In this document: piece by piece, positions 48,001 through 60,000 of the stretch | Layout of the letters: each line of letters begins with the position of its first letter | How positions within the stretch are numbered: the stretch's first letter is position 1 | From: Pristionchus mayeri | Taxonomy: Eukaryota > Nematoda > Chromadorea > Rhabditida > Neodiplogasteridae | NCBI GenBank assembly: GCA_036245805.1 | Contig: BTRK01000001.1 | Coordinates: 22,761,087-22,825,086, forward strand | Reading direction: 5' to 3' | DNA length: 64,000 nucleotides | The notes under the pieces: model-generated | Databases searched by the model: none | The model's input: only the letters and a program-made list of their open reading frames with translations | What the model was told of the DNA's origin: nothing | Made by a program: the position numbers and the translations under genes

Positions 48001-51000
48001 GCCAAGTGGATGGACAAGTGAGTTCATCCCATCACTCCGAGTAGATCAATCCTCTTCTCTCTTGATCGATTTGTCTATCTCTCATATTTTGACGTCTGCC
48101 ATTCCTCCCTTCACCCGCACTCTCAGTCCATTCTTTCCCGAGGAGACACTGGCCCTTTCTCATTAACTTTTAGAATAGGTAGTTATTCTCTCGATCATTG
48201 ATTGCATGCAAGAGGATTCTCCCTCAGGGCAATGAATTTATTGGCTGATTCATATTGGGGGAAGGGAGGAACAATAGTACTCATGGTCTCGAGTCGGCTG
48301 TTGTGAAAGGACCTCTCGTCTTTTTCTCCTCTTCATCAATTCTCCTTATGAATTCGACCTCGATCAAATGGAGTAGAAAATGATGCAAAGCGAAGGAGTG
48401 AGAAGAAGAGAAAGAGGAAGAATCTACCCCAGTTCCCTTGGTTTACAGTACTCCAATCGATAGTGTTCATTGGCTGTACTTTGGGAGCTTTTTCCTCGAT
48501 CCCTCGTTAGATTGTTTCCACTCAATCCTCCCGACGGGGTGATTTAGTGTGACAATTTGCGTGGAGAAGAACACTTGTCGAGATCGGGCTAAGGAATGGA
48601 GAGAAGAGAGAGAAGAGAGAGAAGAGAGAGAAGAGAGAGAAGAGAGGAGGAGAGAGTGTGTTCATAGAAGAGACGCAGATATGGTAATTAGCGTACTGGA
48701 AATAGCTGTTTTGGAGTGACCCCACCTGTTGACTGCTGCCTACTTCCGTATGGGATGTGCGGATTACGGTAGAGAGGATTGATCGGCCAGATGACATCAC
48801 TCTTTCTGCAGAGTTGCAACATCTTCTTACGAAGATTTTGCATTTCCATAATCAGGATGCGATTGAAACCCGAGGATGGGTCTCGATTCGTTCCACTCTC
48901 CTATCCGTATCATTGATATTTTGACTGGATTTATCTCCTGTTTTGTCTGCTCATGCTCGATTCCTCTGATAATCTTGGCATCTGTTTGTGTTGTCTTCCA
49001 AGGGGGGATCACTCCTCTCCTCTCCTCTCTTTTCTTCTTTGATCCGCTCTCTCTCTCTGGAATTAGAACTTGCCCTAGATTCAGACTTCTTCTGAAGAAA
49101 CCATCTGGTTAGAAAGAAGAAGAGAAGGGATAAGAAACGGTAATGGCCACTCCCTCTCATCACTTTGCTCCTTCTCATCTACTCCAGGTCAAGTAGACAG
49201 CTCCTCTTCTTCCTCGATCTCATTCCTCAATTCTTCGATAGTACTATTTATCGAGCATCGTCTATTCATTCGTAGATGGGAATGGCTTCATCTCCATTTC
49301 CTCGTTTGTCCTTTCTCCCTCGTTTCTTCACTCGATCATACGCTGTTTTCGATGATCCGATAGTGAAAGTGTTGCTAGAAATGAGAAGTTGCGAGAGGAG
49401 CGATAGTGTGACCTGTTTCGTCCCTTCTCATCTCTCATTCCAATATCCTCGTAGAACCTTTAGCAACTGCTGAGTTGAGTGAGTGGAGTAGAACATTAGC
49501 CATGCCTACTTTTACTCCACCATGTTTATGCGCAGTATTACCGTTCACTTAGTGGATAATTGTAGGAGTTCCTCCCTCTCATGGCATGAGTATATGACAG
49601 TAAGCAACAGTAAGTGGATTGGGAGAGAGACTGGGGGAGGTTCGTCCCCCCTTCCCTCTCCCCTTCTACCGGTTCACTGCAGAGTGTCAAGAGATCCGAG
49701 TAGGTTTGCACTCGAGGGAACTCTCCCCCCCTCACTTCCTTGCTCTACTTACTCCGTTCCTTCGAGAGTTGGAGTGTGATGCCGAAAAAGTGCGCATCCC
49801 ACTGCGAATGGCAACTGCCAGAGGGGGCATTGTTTCGATGGCGTCTTCCTCTCGTGTGATTCCCCCCTTGAGTTTGTCCATTTGGGACGAGAAGGCGAGA
49901 GAAGCTTCGTATCTGGAGAGAAGAAGGGAAGAGTTGAGTCACTCCTCACCATTTCCCCTGCCTCTTCCACTGCCACACCCACTAGTACGCCATCCGATGG
50001 ATCAGTCCATCGATCGATCGAGGCACTGTTGACCTACCTCTCCCCGGAGTGAAATTGCTCACTCCCTTGTCCAATCCACTCAATAGTTGCGCAATGGCGC
50101 CTCCCTCCTCATTCTCAATCGTTATTCTTCTTTCCGGTTGAAAGTGAGAGAGTGTGCGAGGCTGCCCGCAATAATTGGTAGTGACTGGCCCGAAGGAGAA
50201 TCGGCGTCCCTTTGGAGCCAACTACGCCCAATCCAGCCGTCTGGTGCATAGATGGGACCAGAACCTATCTGGGTGGTCACCATTCGGTCTGATCTCCCCT
50301 GGTCGTCATCTTAATCATAACTTATCTTTGCTGGAGTGTATAGTATATAAGAATAGGAGTGGTATGTGGATGGAGTGGGCCCTCTTCCATTCATTCCCTC
50401 CACCTTCGACTATCGGGTTTCCATCACAGAGTGAGATGGATGGGAGTCCTCTAGGAGTGGAATGAACTGCCCGAGTGGTCACAGTTTGTACTCTCTTACC
50501 CCTCTCTCTCCCCTTCATTCCATTTATCGATCTGGTATTCGTGATCTACCTTCCATTCTTCCCTCTTGCCAATGTTTTCCTTTCCACTCGGTTACTTCTC
50601 GCTTCTTTCCTCTCGGATGGGTAGGTAATAGAAGGAGGAGAAGCCAGAGGGAGAGGGGGACTCTCCTGTACTCACTCATAACAGGTGAGGGGGGGGGGTC
50701 ATTAGGTGGCTGTTTACGGGAGTGAAATGGATGGCCAGAGGGGAGATAGGAGGGGGAATGAGTCCCTTCTATGGTTACATCTCCCTCTCCTTTGATCTAT
50801 CGTCGATGTTTGCATCATCCTCCCTCTTCCATCTCCATTGTCTCCTTCTTCTCTTCCCTCTCTGCTCTCTCTCACTCCTCCATTCTCTCTCTCCTTCTCT
50901 CTTCCATTTTGCCGTGTTCGATGTCTGTGTGGTCTGGTGAGAAACAGATACCACCCCCTCACTCACTCACACTTCCTTTCATCTTTCGAGCCCCCTCTGA

Positions 51001-54000
51001 TAGAGGTCTCAGCTTGATCTCCCATCCCTCTCATTATTGTTCCACTGCAACAGTTCATCTTGACTCGCCTGTCCTACTTCTGCAGTGCTAGAGGAGATGA
51101 TTTTGAAGTGATCCCTCCTGTCCTCCTCTCTTCCCTTGTTCAACCCCCTCTTTACTCTGTGGAATCGGCCTCATTTCTCTGTCGTCTCTCATCTTTTTCC
51201 TCTCTTTCTCTCCTCCATTCAAATCGTGCGCCGATTTGCTTCTAAAAACTTCTCGCACTTTTGAAAGTAACCTCGCCGTGAGCTATTTTCTCCCTCTCTT
51301 TCTTCCTTCATTTCACACTCCGATCCAAGGATCGACTCACACCTATTCCAGCTATACCCTTCCCCCCGACTGGCGAGACTGTCAATAGAAGTCGTAATAG
51401 GAGCTACGCTAGACAGTCTTCCTTCAGGGGGGGAAGGGGATACTGTATGGGATGAGTGGTCACTCTTGACTGGCTGATCCCGAGTCGAGTTCGTGTTGTT
51501 GTGTTTGGCTTGTTGAGGGGGAATGAGTGAGTGGTCAGCTTGGAAGAGTGATTGGAGGGGAGATCAGAGGGGGAGAGGGATATCGCCTGTTCAACTCCCC
51601 TCACTCCTTTCTCTATCCACCCTCTCAATCCATTCCTTGCTTCTCCCTTCGAAGCAATGACCATTCTGCTCTTTCCCCTGCTAATAATTCGTGGTGTATT
51701 CATCGTATTCCTCCCCTTCCAGTTTATCGATTCCTGATGATTGTCTACTGCCAATCTCCCATTTATTCCAGTTCATCCTCTAACTCCTCGATTGAATCTT
51801 CGTCTCTTCGATAATCTCGTCATCTTCTTCACTCCTTCTCTTGTCTAATCTCTTCTACCACCTTTCCTCTCTTTCTCTCTTCGTCTCTTCTCTTCTTCTT
51901 CCCTTCTCCTCCTTCAACTTCCGCCTTATATCCGCATTACAAATAGTTCTAAAACGGGGTGGGAAGTGCAACAGATAGGGAGTTCTCTCTCTTCTCTCCA
52001 ATCCCTCTCATTACTTGAGGATTCCCACTGATTTCTCTATTGGTTTCCCATCAATCGACCCTAATGGGCGCTGCCATTCTTGAAGGTTCCCTTCCTTTAC
52101 CGTTTTCTTCCCTCTCTAGATTTAGTGTGTAGGTCACTTCCAATGGCAGTCTGGTGTCTGTCGTCCTTCCGTTGATTTAGAGCGACATGGATGTCTAAGT
52201 GACAGACTCCGCTTCTTTCCATCCATGGGAGTTCCATCTGAGATTTCGTTGTCGCCCTCTCCTCAATCTCTTCTTCAATCGCAGTCATTCTTCTTCTTCT
52301 TCTATCCATCAACTTTTCCCTCTTCTCTTCTCTCTCTTCTCTCTCCTTATCTCTATCTTCAGATGACCCTCAAGGGCCCTTTCCCTCCCATTTCTGACGC
52401 CTATCCAAATGTCATTTGTGCAATGCCTCCTATTTTCTTCCCATTCGCACTCCTTGACTTCTCCTTCTGTTGATTTGCTGCTAGATCATATTTATGTGAC
52501 AGCCGCTTATTTTTTATTCGAAATCTGCTGGGAAGGAGGAAAGAAGGAAACAAAGATGGGATAGAAATCGGATAGGAAGAGAAGAGTAAGGGGAGATTTG
52601 ATGCATTCCTCTCAACGAATCTTTGTTTCCTATTCCAATTTTCCGTTTTGAGAAAATATCGCTGTCTTGTAGCATTTTCACGTAACGATGGGAAGTAGTT
52701 AAAGAAGGAGTGTCAGCAAAGTTAAATTTTTGACGCTGTCCTAACCATGACCTAGGCAATCATCCAACGATCATAGCGCGAGCTAAGAGGATAGGCAAAG
52801 ATCAATCGCATAGCTCAGTGGTAAAGCAGTCGCCGTGTGATCGGAAGGTTGCGGGTTCGAATCTCACCAGTTTTTGAAAAATCTTCTAGATATTTAAATT
52901 CCCGCACGTCCCTTCCCTTCAAGCCCTCCTTGGCACCCTACCAACTAATGATAACTCGATTCAAAATAGAGATACGCATTCGAAATTTTCACAATCTCTT
53001 ATGGTTGTACAAAGGTCGGTCATGGTTATGACAACGTCAAAATTTCAACTTTGCTGACAGTCCTTCTTTAAGGATCGAGAGAAAGGGATGAGGGCGTGGG
53101 GGGAGGGAGGGGGGGGGGGGGTAGAGAGAAACGAGCCTTGTCTGATATTCAGATCACTCATTCATTACTAGTCTGATCGATCTCTCGATAAGTCTGCCAT
53201 CACTCGGCGAGATTCGATGTTTGCCTGTAAAGGGAATGGATGTCTATCTTTTCTCTCTCTTGGAGACCCGTGATTTGATGGGATGGAATGCCCATTTCCA
53301 GACTGATTTATGGGGTTTGATGGCATCTCGAGACACGAGAGTGAGAGTTATCTGGAGTGTTCATGCATTTCTCAGCAACTTCTTCCCTCCACCCGTTCCT
53401 TCTCTCTTTTTGAATGGATGTTCATCGGAAGTCTCCATTCTCCTCCTTAGTGGCCACATCTTTCCTTCTCTCTGCACTCTCTCCAATTCCCACACTCTCT
53501 CTTCCATTCGGATGCTAATGACCGTAGTAGATAGTGGAGGGATGGGGAGACACTTGAGTGATCTGGCAGCAGGAAGGGAAGGTGGATTGAGAGTGGAAAT
53601 GGGATCGAATTCTCCCAGATGTCACTGATTTATGCCTCCGTTTTTCGTTCTTTCCAATCTTCTCACTTCCATTCAATTCATCCTCTCTCTTCCCTTCTGA
53701 AATGGACATAGTACTCCTCAATTAGACCCATCCTCTCATCCTTGTGAAGGGAGTCCAAGCCGTCCTTATGCTCGTTTCTCTCCATTAGTTTCTCCTTCTT
53801 TCTCGTCTCTCGACTTTTCGACTCCTCTAATGGAGGGTGTAAACCCCCACTGAGAACGGGTCTATCCGCAAGAAGAGGGAGGGAGTTCTGTAACTGGGTG
53901 TAGATCATCCCTCCCTCCTTCCGTTCTCACTCCGTTCATCCCCCATGGATTCCCTCTAGTCTTCCTCCGATTCTCACACCTGTCCATCCCTTCTCAATGG

Positions 54001-57000
54001 ATTGCTCATTGTCATCTCCTCTTCCCTTCCTCTTCTGTCTCCACTCCGAATTGTTGTTGTAGCAGGAGTAACCTTGAGTTTCCCTTCTCTTTCTAATTTC
54101 AGTGACCGGAAGGATTAATAATCAAAGCTAATTAGTGGGTGTTGAGTGTCTGAAGGGGACACGGGAGACCAAGGTCCTTCCCCCTCTCCGCTCCCTTTTT
54201 TAGTCCACTCACTGTAAGCAGCTTCTCAAGCTGCCATTCCAATTGATCTCCTTCAATTGATCTTCTTCCCATTTCCTCCTTCACATCTCATTATTACTTC
54301 GAAGTCTCCTCATTGTCTTCCTCATTCTTGATCTCTCTTTCTTCGATCATCATCCCTTTCCCTTCTCCTCTCATCTTCATCCTCTTCAGTCTTCGTCGTA
54401 CGATGAATCCCTTACGGGATCGACAACGACGGACAGAGAATGGACTGCAGCTGTGGATTCTCGAGGCGAAAGGAATTCCCGCCAAGAGGAGGTACCGTAT
54501 CACTCTATTCTTTTTCATTACTGTCATTCTCCAATATCGATGTTCTTGCAGATACTTCTGTGAATTGTGCCTCGATAAGACATTGTACGCTCGGACATCA
54601 GCTAAGCCACGGGGAGACTCATGCTTCTGGGGAGAACACTTCGACTTTAGGTAGGCAGCATTGGGATACGGTAGACAAAGAATGAGTGGAAAGGAGTACG
54701 GTATCGATTTCAGCATGCTGCCGCGAACGGACGATATCTGCGTGAATCTCTACAGGGAAGCCGATCCGAAGAAGAAGAAGGTCAGTATTTGGAGGAGAAG
54801 AGGTTCAGATCGAAATGGAGAGATATTGGGACTACTTTGATTTCATATATGTACATAATAATATTGATGGATGGGATATTGATAAAATGGAAATTTGAGG
54901 ATCGATCGACTCTCGTTGGATTCGTGCACATCAGAGTGGATCAGATCATGGCTCGCCATCCAATCGAACGATGGTCAGTCACTGATCTTTGATCTCTAAT
55001 CTATGGGATGGATTGAGTGAGTGAGGGAATGATGGGAGGCATGAATGATGAAGAATGCTTCCTCTCTATTATGGGTCATCGTCCTACTCCCATCGTGGTT
55101 ATTATGAGAAAAGTGGGATGGACTGGATAACGGAGTCTCCTCGGACTCACTCCCTTTATGACTGTAGTTATGAGGGGATGATTGGAGTAAGAGGGAGAAC
55201 AAGCACAAGGAAGTTGTATAGAGAGAGTGAGTGAGTGATGTGATTGTACCGACGAACGGAATGTGTGAAGAGTGCATCTAACTATCTAGTTGATATAGTC
55301 AACACCTCTTCTTTTCCCTTTCCTCCCTGCAGACCCATTAATTAGCCTTCCCATTGAATGGAGACTCTTCCCTACCGGAAAAGAGGAAGATCAATGGGAA
55401 GTCTCCGCCCCTCAACTCGATGAGATTGACTCTCTCTCTCTACCTACTCTCTCTCTCTCTCATCACTTCCCCTTCTACTCTTCCTTTCCCTCATTGGGAG
55501 GGCTGCATTGGTCGTAGTCTGCAGCATCTGCAGCAAGTGACATCATGGTAGTCTACGATATGACTCCTTCGCCTTCTGAATCCTCGTCTTCTTCGATAGA
55601 GACGAAGAGTTATCAATGGAGTCCCGATGGAATCATCTCCCCCTCTCTCCATTCTCCCTCATCAAGAATAGTGAAGGGAAGGAGTAAAAGGCCTCTGTGT
55701 TCAGTCCGAGTTCGTCCTAATCTCATCTCCATCAGATCCATTTTCGGAGCCTATTCGAGGTACTGCAGTCTTCTTGACGTGCTATTGTTTATTCGGCCAT
55801 GGTATTATGATAATTTCCGCGTAATACAAAGTCATCTGTCGATTTTTTCTGTTTGCTCTGATGTGATGTCGTGGGAGAATTCTCTTGTTCTTTCTCCCTC
55901 TGCCCCCCTTCCCATTCCAATCTTATCGCAAACTTTTTGCACGAGAATGTTGCTGAAAAGAGACAAGCTCGAACTCGTTTAGATAGTAGGGAAAAGGTGC
56001 ATGGTTTGTCTTGCTAAATTAACGATGTCGGTCTGAAATGAGAGGGGAGAAAGAGAGAGAGAAAGAGTGATGGAATCTCTGTATTGAATGTTGAGGGACC
56101 CAAGTGTGTTATAGTCTATTGAATGTGATCGGAAGTGTTGTGAACTGGGGAGTAGGAATAGTATGGGAACGAGTAATTCATACTCTCTCTCTATGATGGC
56201 TTAGCTGGGAAACGAAGGTCATTCGTCCTCTTTAGAATGAAGAGAAACAGTCGGAAGGTACATGTAATTGACTGCAGAAATGAGAGATCGAAAGTGGTGA
56301 GAGAGAGCAGAATGTTCCCTAAAAGGATTGTTCGAGGATTAGTGTCAGCCCCCCACTGATTCATCCCATCCCATCGAGATTAACCCGGTTTAGAAAAACA
56401 CGTTGATTGTCGTAGATGATCAATCGATACTTACAGGTATACTGTAACGAGCACTGCTGATGGATTATCGACTACTTCGAAGATTTCCTCCGCCCTCTCG
56501 AAAGGATCGAACGAATCTGGAGATGTGCCTTCCATTCGGATTAAGGTAAGATACATATCTCCATTATACTCTCCATCTCTGATCCTCTTCTTCTCTCAGG
56601 CTCGATGGCAGACCGTGGACATTCTTCCCCGTGCAGCATATGCCGATCTCCTCCACTTCGTCGTCCATTCCTATCTCCCTCTCTGCGTCCAACTCGAACC
56701 GATACTCGGAGTGAAAGCGAAGGTTTGTCATTCCTTCTCTTCATTGTAAGAGAGGAAGAATGAGAGAGGATCAGGGAAGGTATGAATGGTATCCCTTGCA
56801 GGAAGATCTCTCGACGTCGTTGGTTCGAATCCTACACGAGCAGGGAAGGGCGAGGGGATTCCTCGTGGATCTCGTCCTCGCGGAGATCGACCTACTCGAC
56901 AACGAACACCTCATGTTCAGGTTAGAGTCAGAGAAGAATGGAGTAGGGGCAACACGTGAAAGAGTTGTGAAAGCAGTCGATCTTTCCATTAGTTGAGTTG

Positions 57001-60000
57001 TAAAGTAATGAGGTCATCATGACCATCGAAGATGTCAGGTAGGGAATGAAGAAGGGAATGAAAGGATGCATTGCAGGGGAAATTCACTGGCGACGAAAGC
57101 GATGGAAGCGTACATGAAATTAGTGGCGGAGGATTATCTCACGGGAACTCTCGGGGATTTCGTCAAGAATGTACTCGAAGCTGATGAGAACTGCGAAGTA
57201 AGATACTCGGGTTGAGGAAGATTCTTCATCTCGATGGGAAGAGATGACTCCTCTCCTTCCAGGTCGATCCCCTCAAGATGCCTGGAGTGTCAGCATCTGC
57301 ACTCGAGAAGAATCGAGCGACGCTGATGAGATGTGTGGAGACTGCATGGGGGAAGATCATCAATAGGTGAGAAGGGAGGGGGCATCAACAGTGGAGAGAA
57401 GGACAACAGAAGTAATCTATCATTTCTCATTCTATCCCCTTGAAAAAGGGGTTGTGTGACCGAAAACCACGGAGGTATACCTTGAAATGAGTGAGTTAGG
57501 AGAGACATTGATCATCTTCATTCCAGTACTCATCTTCTCCCTGTGGAACTTCGTGAAGTCTTCGCCGATCTTCGATCTCGATTGGAGGAATCGAAGAGGG
57601 GAGAACTATCGAACAACCTCATCTCCTCTTCCATCTTCCTCCGATATCTCTGCCCAGCCATCCTCTCACCCAGTCTATTCAATCTGGTCAGTCACATCTC
57701 GAATTGTGTGTAGAGAGTTAACAATCACTTTATGACGAATTCAAATGAAAAGTTTCGGTGAATACAAGAAGACCTGTTTCCATTGAGGTAACTGAATATC
57801 CCTCTGGGAAGTCTGCTCGATCACTTACTCTCATCGCTAAGACTCTCCAGACACTGGCCAATTTCACTCGATTCGGCGGAAAGGTACGGTAACATCGAGA
57901 GAGGATATTGCTACTTCCGAATATCGATAACTGATGAAAATTCTCAGGAGCACTACATGGAGTTCATGAATGCATTCGTTGAGCACGAATGGCAGCATAT
58001 GGAGGACTTCCTCAATAAGATATCCAGGAGGTACCATCTTGTTATCCTCTTCTTTTACTGTAGTAATATCTGGTGGGAGGGTTGAAATCCTTCCTCAATC
58101 TCCTCAGTTTTCCCCTCAGGTCGTCAGTGCGAAACGCGACAGAAGTGATCATCGATCTGGGGAAGGAACTCTCCTTGTTCCACTCTTATCTCGAGGAGAC
58201 ATGGACGCAGCAGGTTAGATCCATTCCATGACGGATTACTTCCATTACTGGGAAGTTCTTATGTTTACATCGACGGTAATTTGATGAGAACAATTCAATT
58301 CCAACCGTCTCCATCATCTGATCTCGTCCTCCTTCAGGTCTCCGACAAGGCTTCATTGGTGGATCCTCGAGTGGGAGATCTCTCCGAGATCCTCTACGAT
58401 ATCTCGAGTGTACGAAGGAGAGGAATGGACCACTCGATGGACATGAATGCATCCACTCTCTCTGCTTCCAGTGACTACGACAATTCCGCCCATCGGTGAG
58501 CGAGAACTGACTTTATTTGACTATCTACAACACAGTAGTTACAGTAGAGAACTGACTTTATTTAAATATTTACATCACAGTAGTCCCTTGCTGCTCCTCA
58601 TCTGATCTTCCCTCATTTCAGTCCTCATCGAACCAACGAGAATGTTCCTGCGTATCGTGCGACTCCCCCGACTGGCCACGCCCATCTCGGCCTTCATCCT
58701 TCCCCGACCACGCCCACCTCATCATCACGAAGCCCCGCCCCTCATCTAAATACTGCCGACGATTACGTCCTTCCGACGGCATTCCACGATGAGACGAATG
58801 GAATGAGAGGAGGAGCGATGAATGGACAGGTAGGTAGAGGAGAGAGAAGGGGGGAGGGGGCATTGAGCAGTTGATAGATCGTCGAGGTCTAACTGGGTGC
58901 AATCCCTTTGAATGATTCTCCCTCAGGCGAATCGTCGTCTTCCTCGTTCTTCTCATCAATCCTCTTCTTCTTCCTCCTCTTCTTCCCCTGGAATGGCCTA
59001 CCATCCGAGAGCTCCCATCGGAATGGGAAGTGCACTCAGAGGATCTGCCCCCAATGGAGTATCCAATGGTGGGTACACCAATGACCATTCTGGCTTCTGA
59101 AGGGGTAGTATTGCAGGTTCCTCTCCGTCCATCACTTCAACTGATCATTCCTCTCGCACTTCCTCCCTCAAGAGTGCACTCATGCTATCGAGTAGTAGTG
59201 GAATGGGAGAGAGAGATGAGGAGACTGACTCTGATGATGATGGAGGACCACATGGGGTACGGTAATCCACTTACTGTAGATTAAAGTATACACTATAGTA
59301 CTGTAGTTATGGATTTTCCCTGCAGTCTCGCCGTCCAGCTCGTAAGCCGAAGCGTCGCAGTGTAAATGGAGCTACTCTGATGGGAGTTCCCTCATCCAAT
59401 GGAGGCTCCCACCCCGAAGGAAGGGCATACAGTAATGGAGGAGGGACGAGTACGGTAGATCGATCGTACGATCGAATGGGCGGAGTCTTCGAAAGGGGCG
59501 GAGCTTATGGAAGCACCGAGAGTGGAGCATCCGGTCAACAAGCAACCAACACTCTTTCATCCTCAGGATACGGTAGTCACAATCACTCGAGGTAAGGATA
59601 TCGATCAATTTTTCATACTGTTTACGAGTTATTGCATTCCCCCATTTACGGAATGTTCTTTTAGTTACTCATCCTCCTCATCTCCTGTGGATCGATCTCT
59701 TCCTCCACCGTATCCCTCCCATGCTCCTCTCTCCATATCGAATCCCCTCTATGGAGCAACCAATGGTCAGTAATCGAAATATTCTCTCTCATATAGCATA
59801 TCAATAGGCAGAGCGCCTCTTACAATGGACTCACTCCGCCAATTATCTCTCTCCCTTCAGGGGCGACAACAGTCTCCATAGGCTGCTCCTCCATTCCATC
59901 CAATTCGAGTGGCAGTCTCTCCAGGGGAGAATACAGACAAAACCAACAGGTTCGCGATCTTTGATCGTTCCCTATTGTAATCGTCTCGATTTCAGATTTA

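Larger units (their letters stand above)
48018..54389 (+). other. 6.4-kb gap-2 intron
   Basis: Lies between the PH-domain exon ([12 protein letters not shown]) and the C2 exon, both in phase 2, so no coding exon is missing. Strongly C/T-rich, with chance open frames on both strands. Contains a 9-bp minisatellite (48598-48650) and a TTAA-flanked inverted-repeat element with a tRNA-like core (52699-53071). No independent gene is supported, although a 135-codon frame at 53221-53628 was considered. Confidence 0.7.

Noticed and set aside
52801..52873. Functional tRNA-His
   Set aside because: Anticodon stem and acceptor stem do not form; only A- and B-box-like parts match.
53221..53628. 135-codon plus-strand frame inside the large gap-2 intron
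   Set aside because: No matching phase to the next gap-2 exon with a good donor, no recognised domain, and it lies in stop-poor pyrimidine-rich DNA.
55354..55551. Short ATG frame [14 protein letters not shown] or its shifted version just before the alternative gap-2 exon
   Set aside because: No donor in the phase needed to join the exon at 56437.
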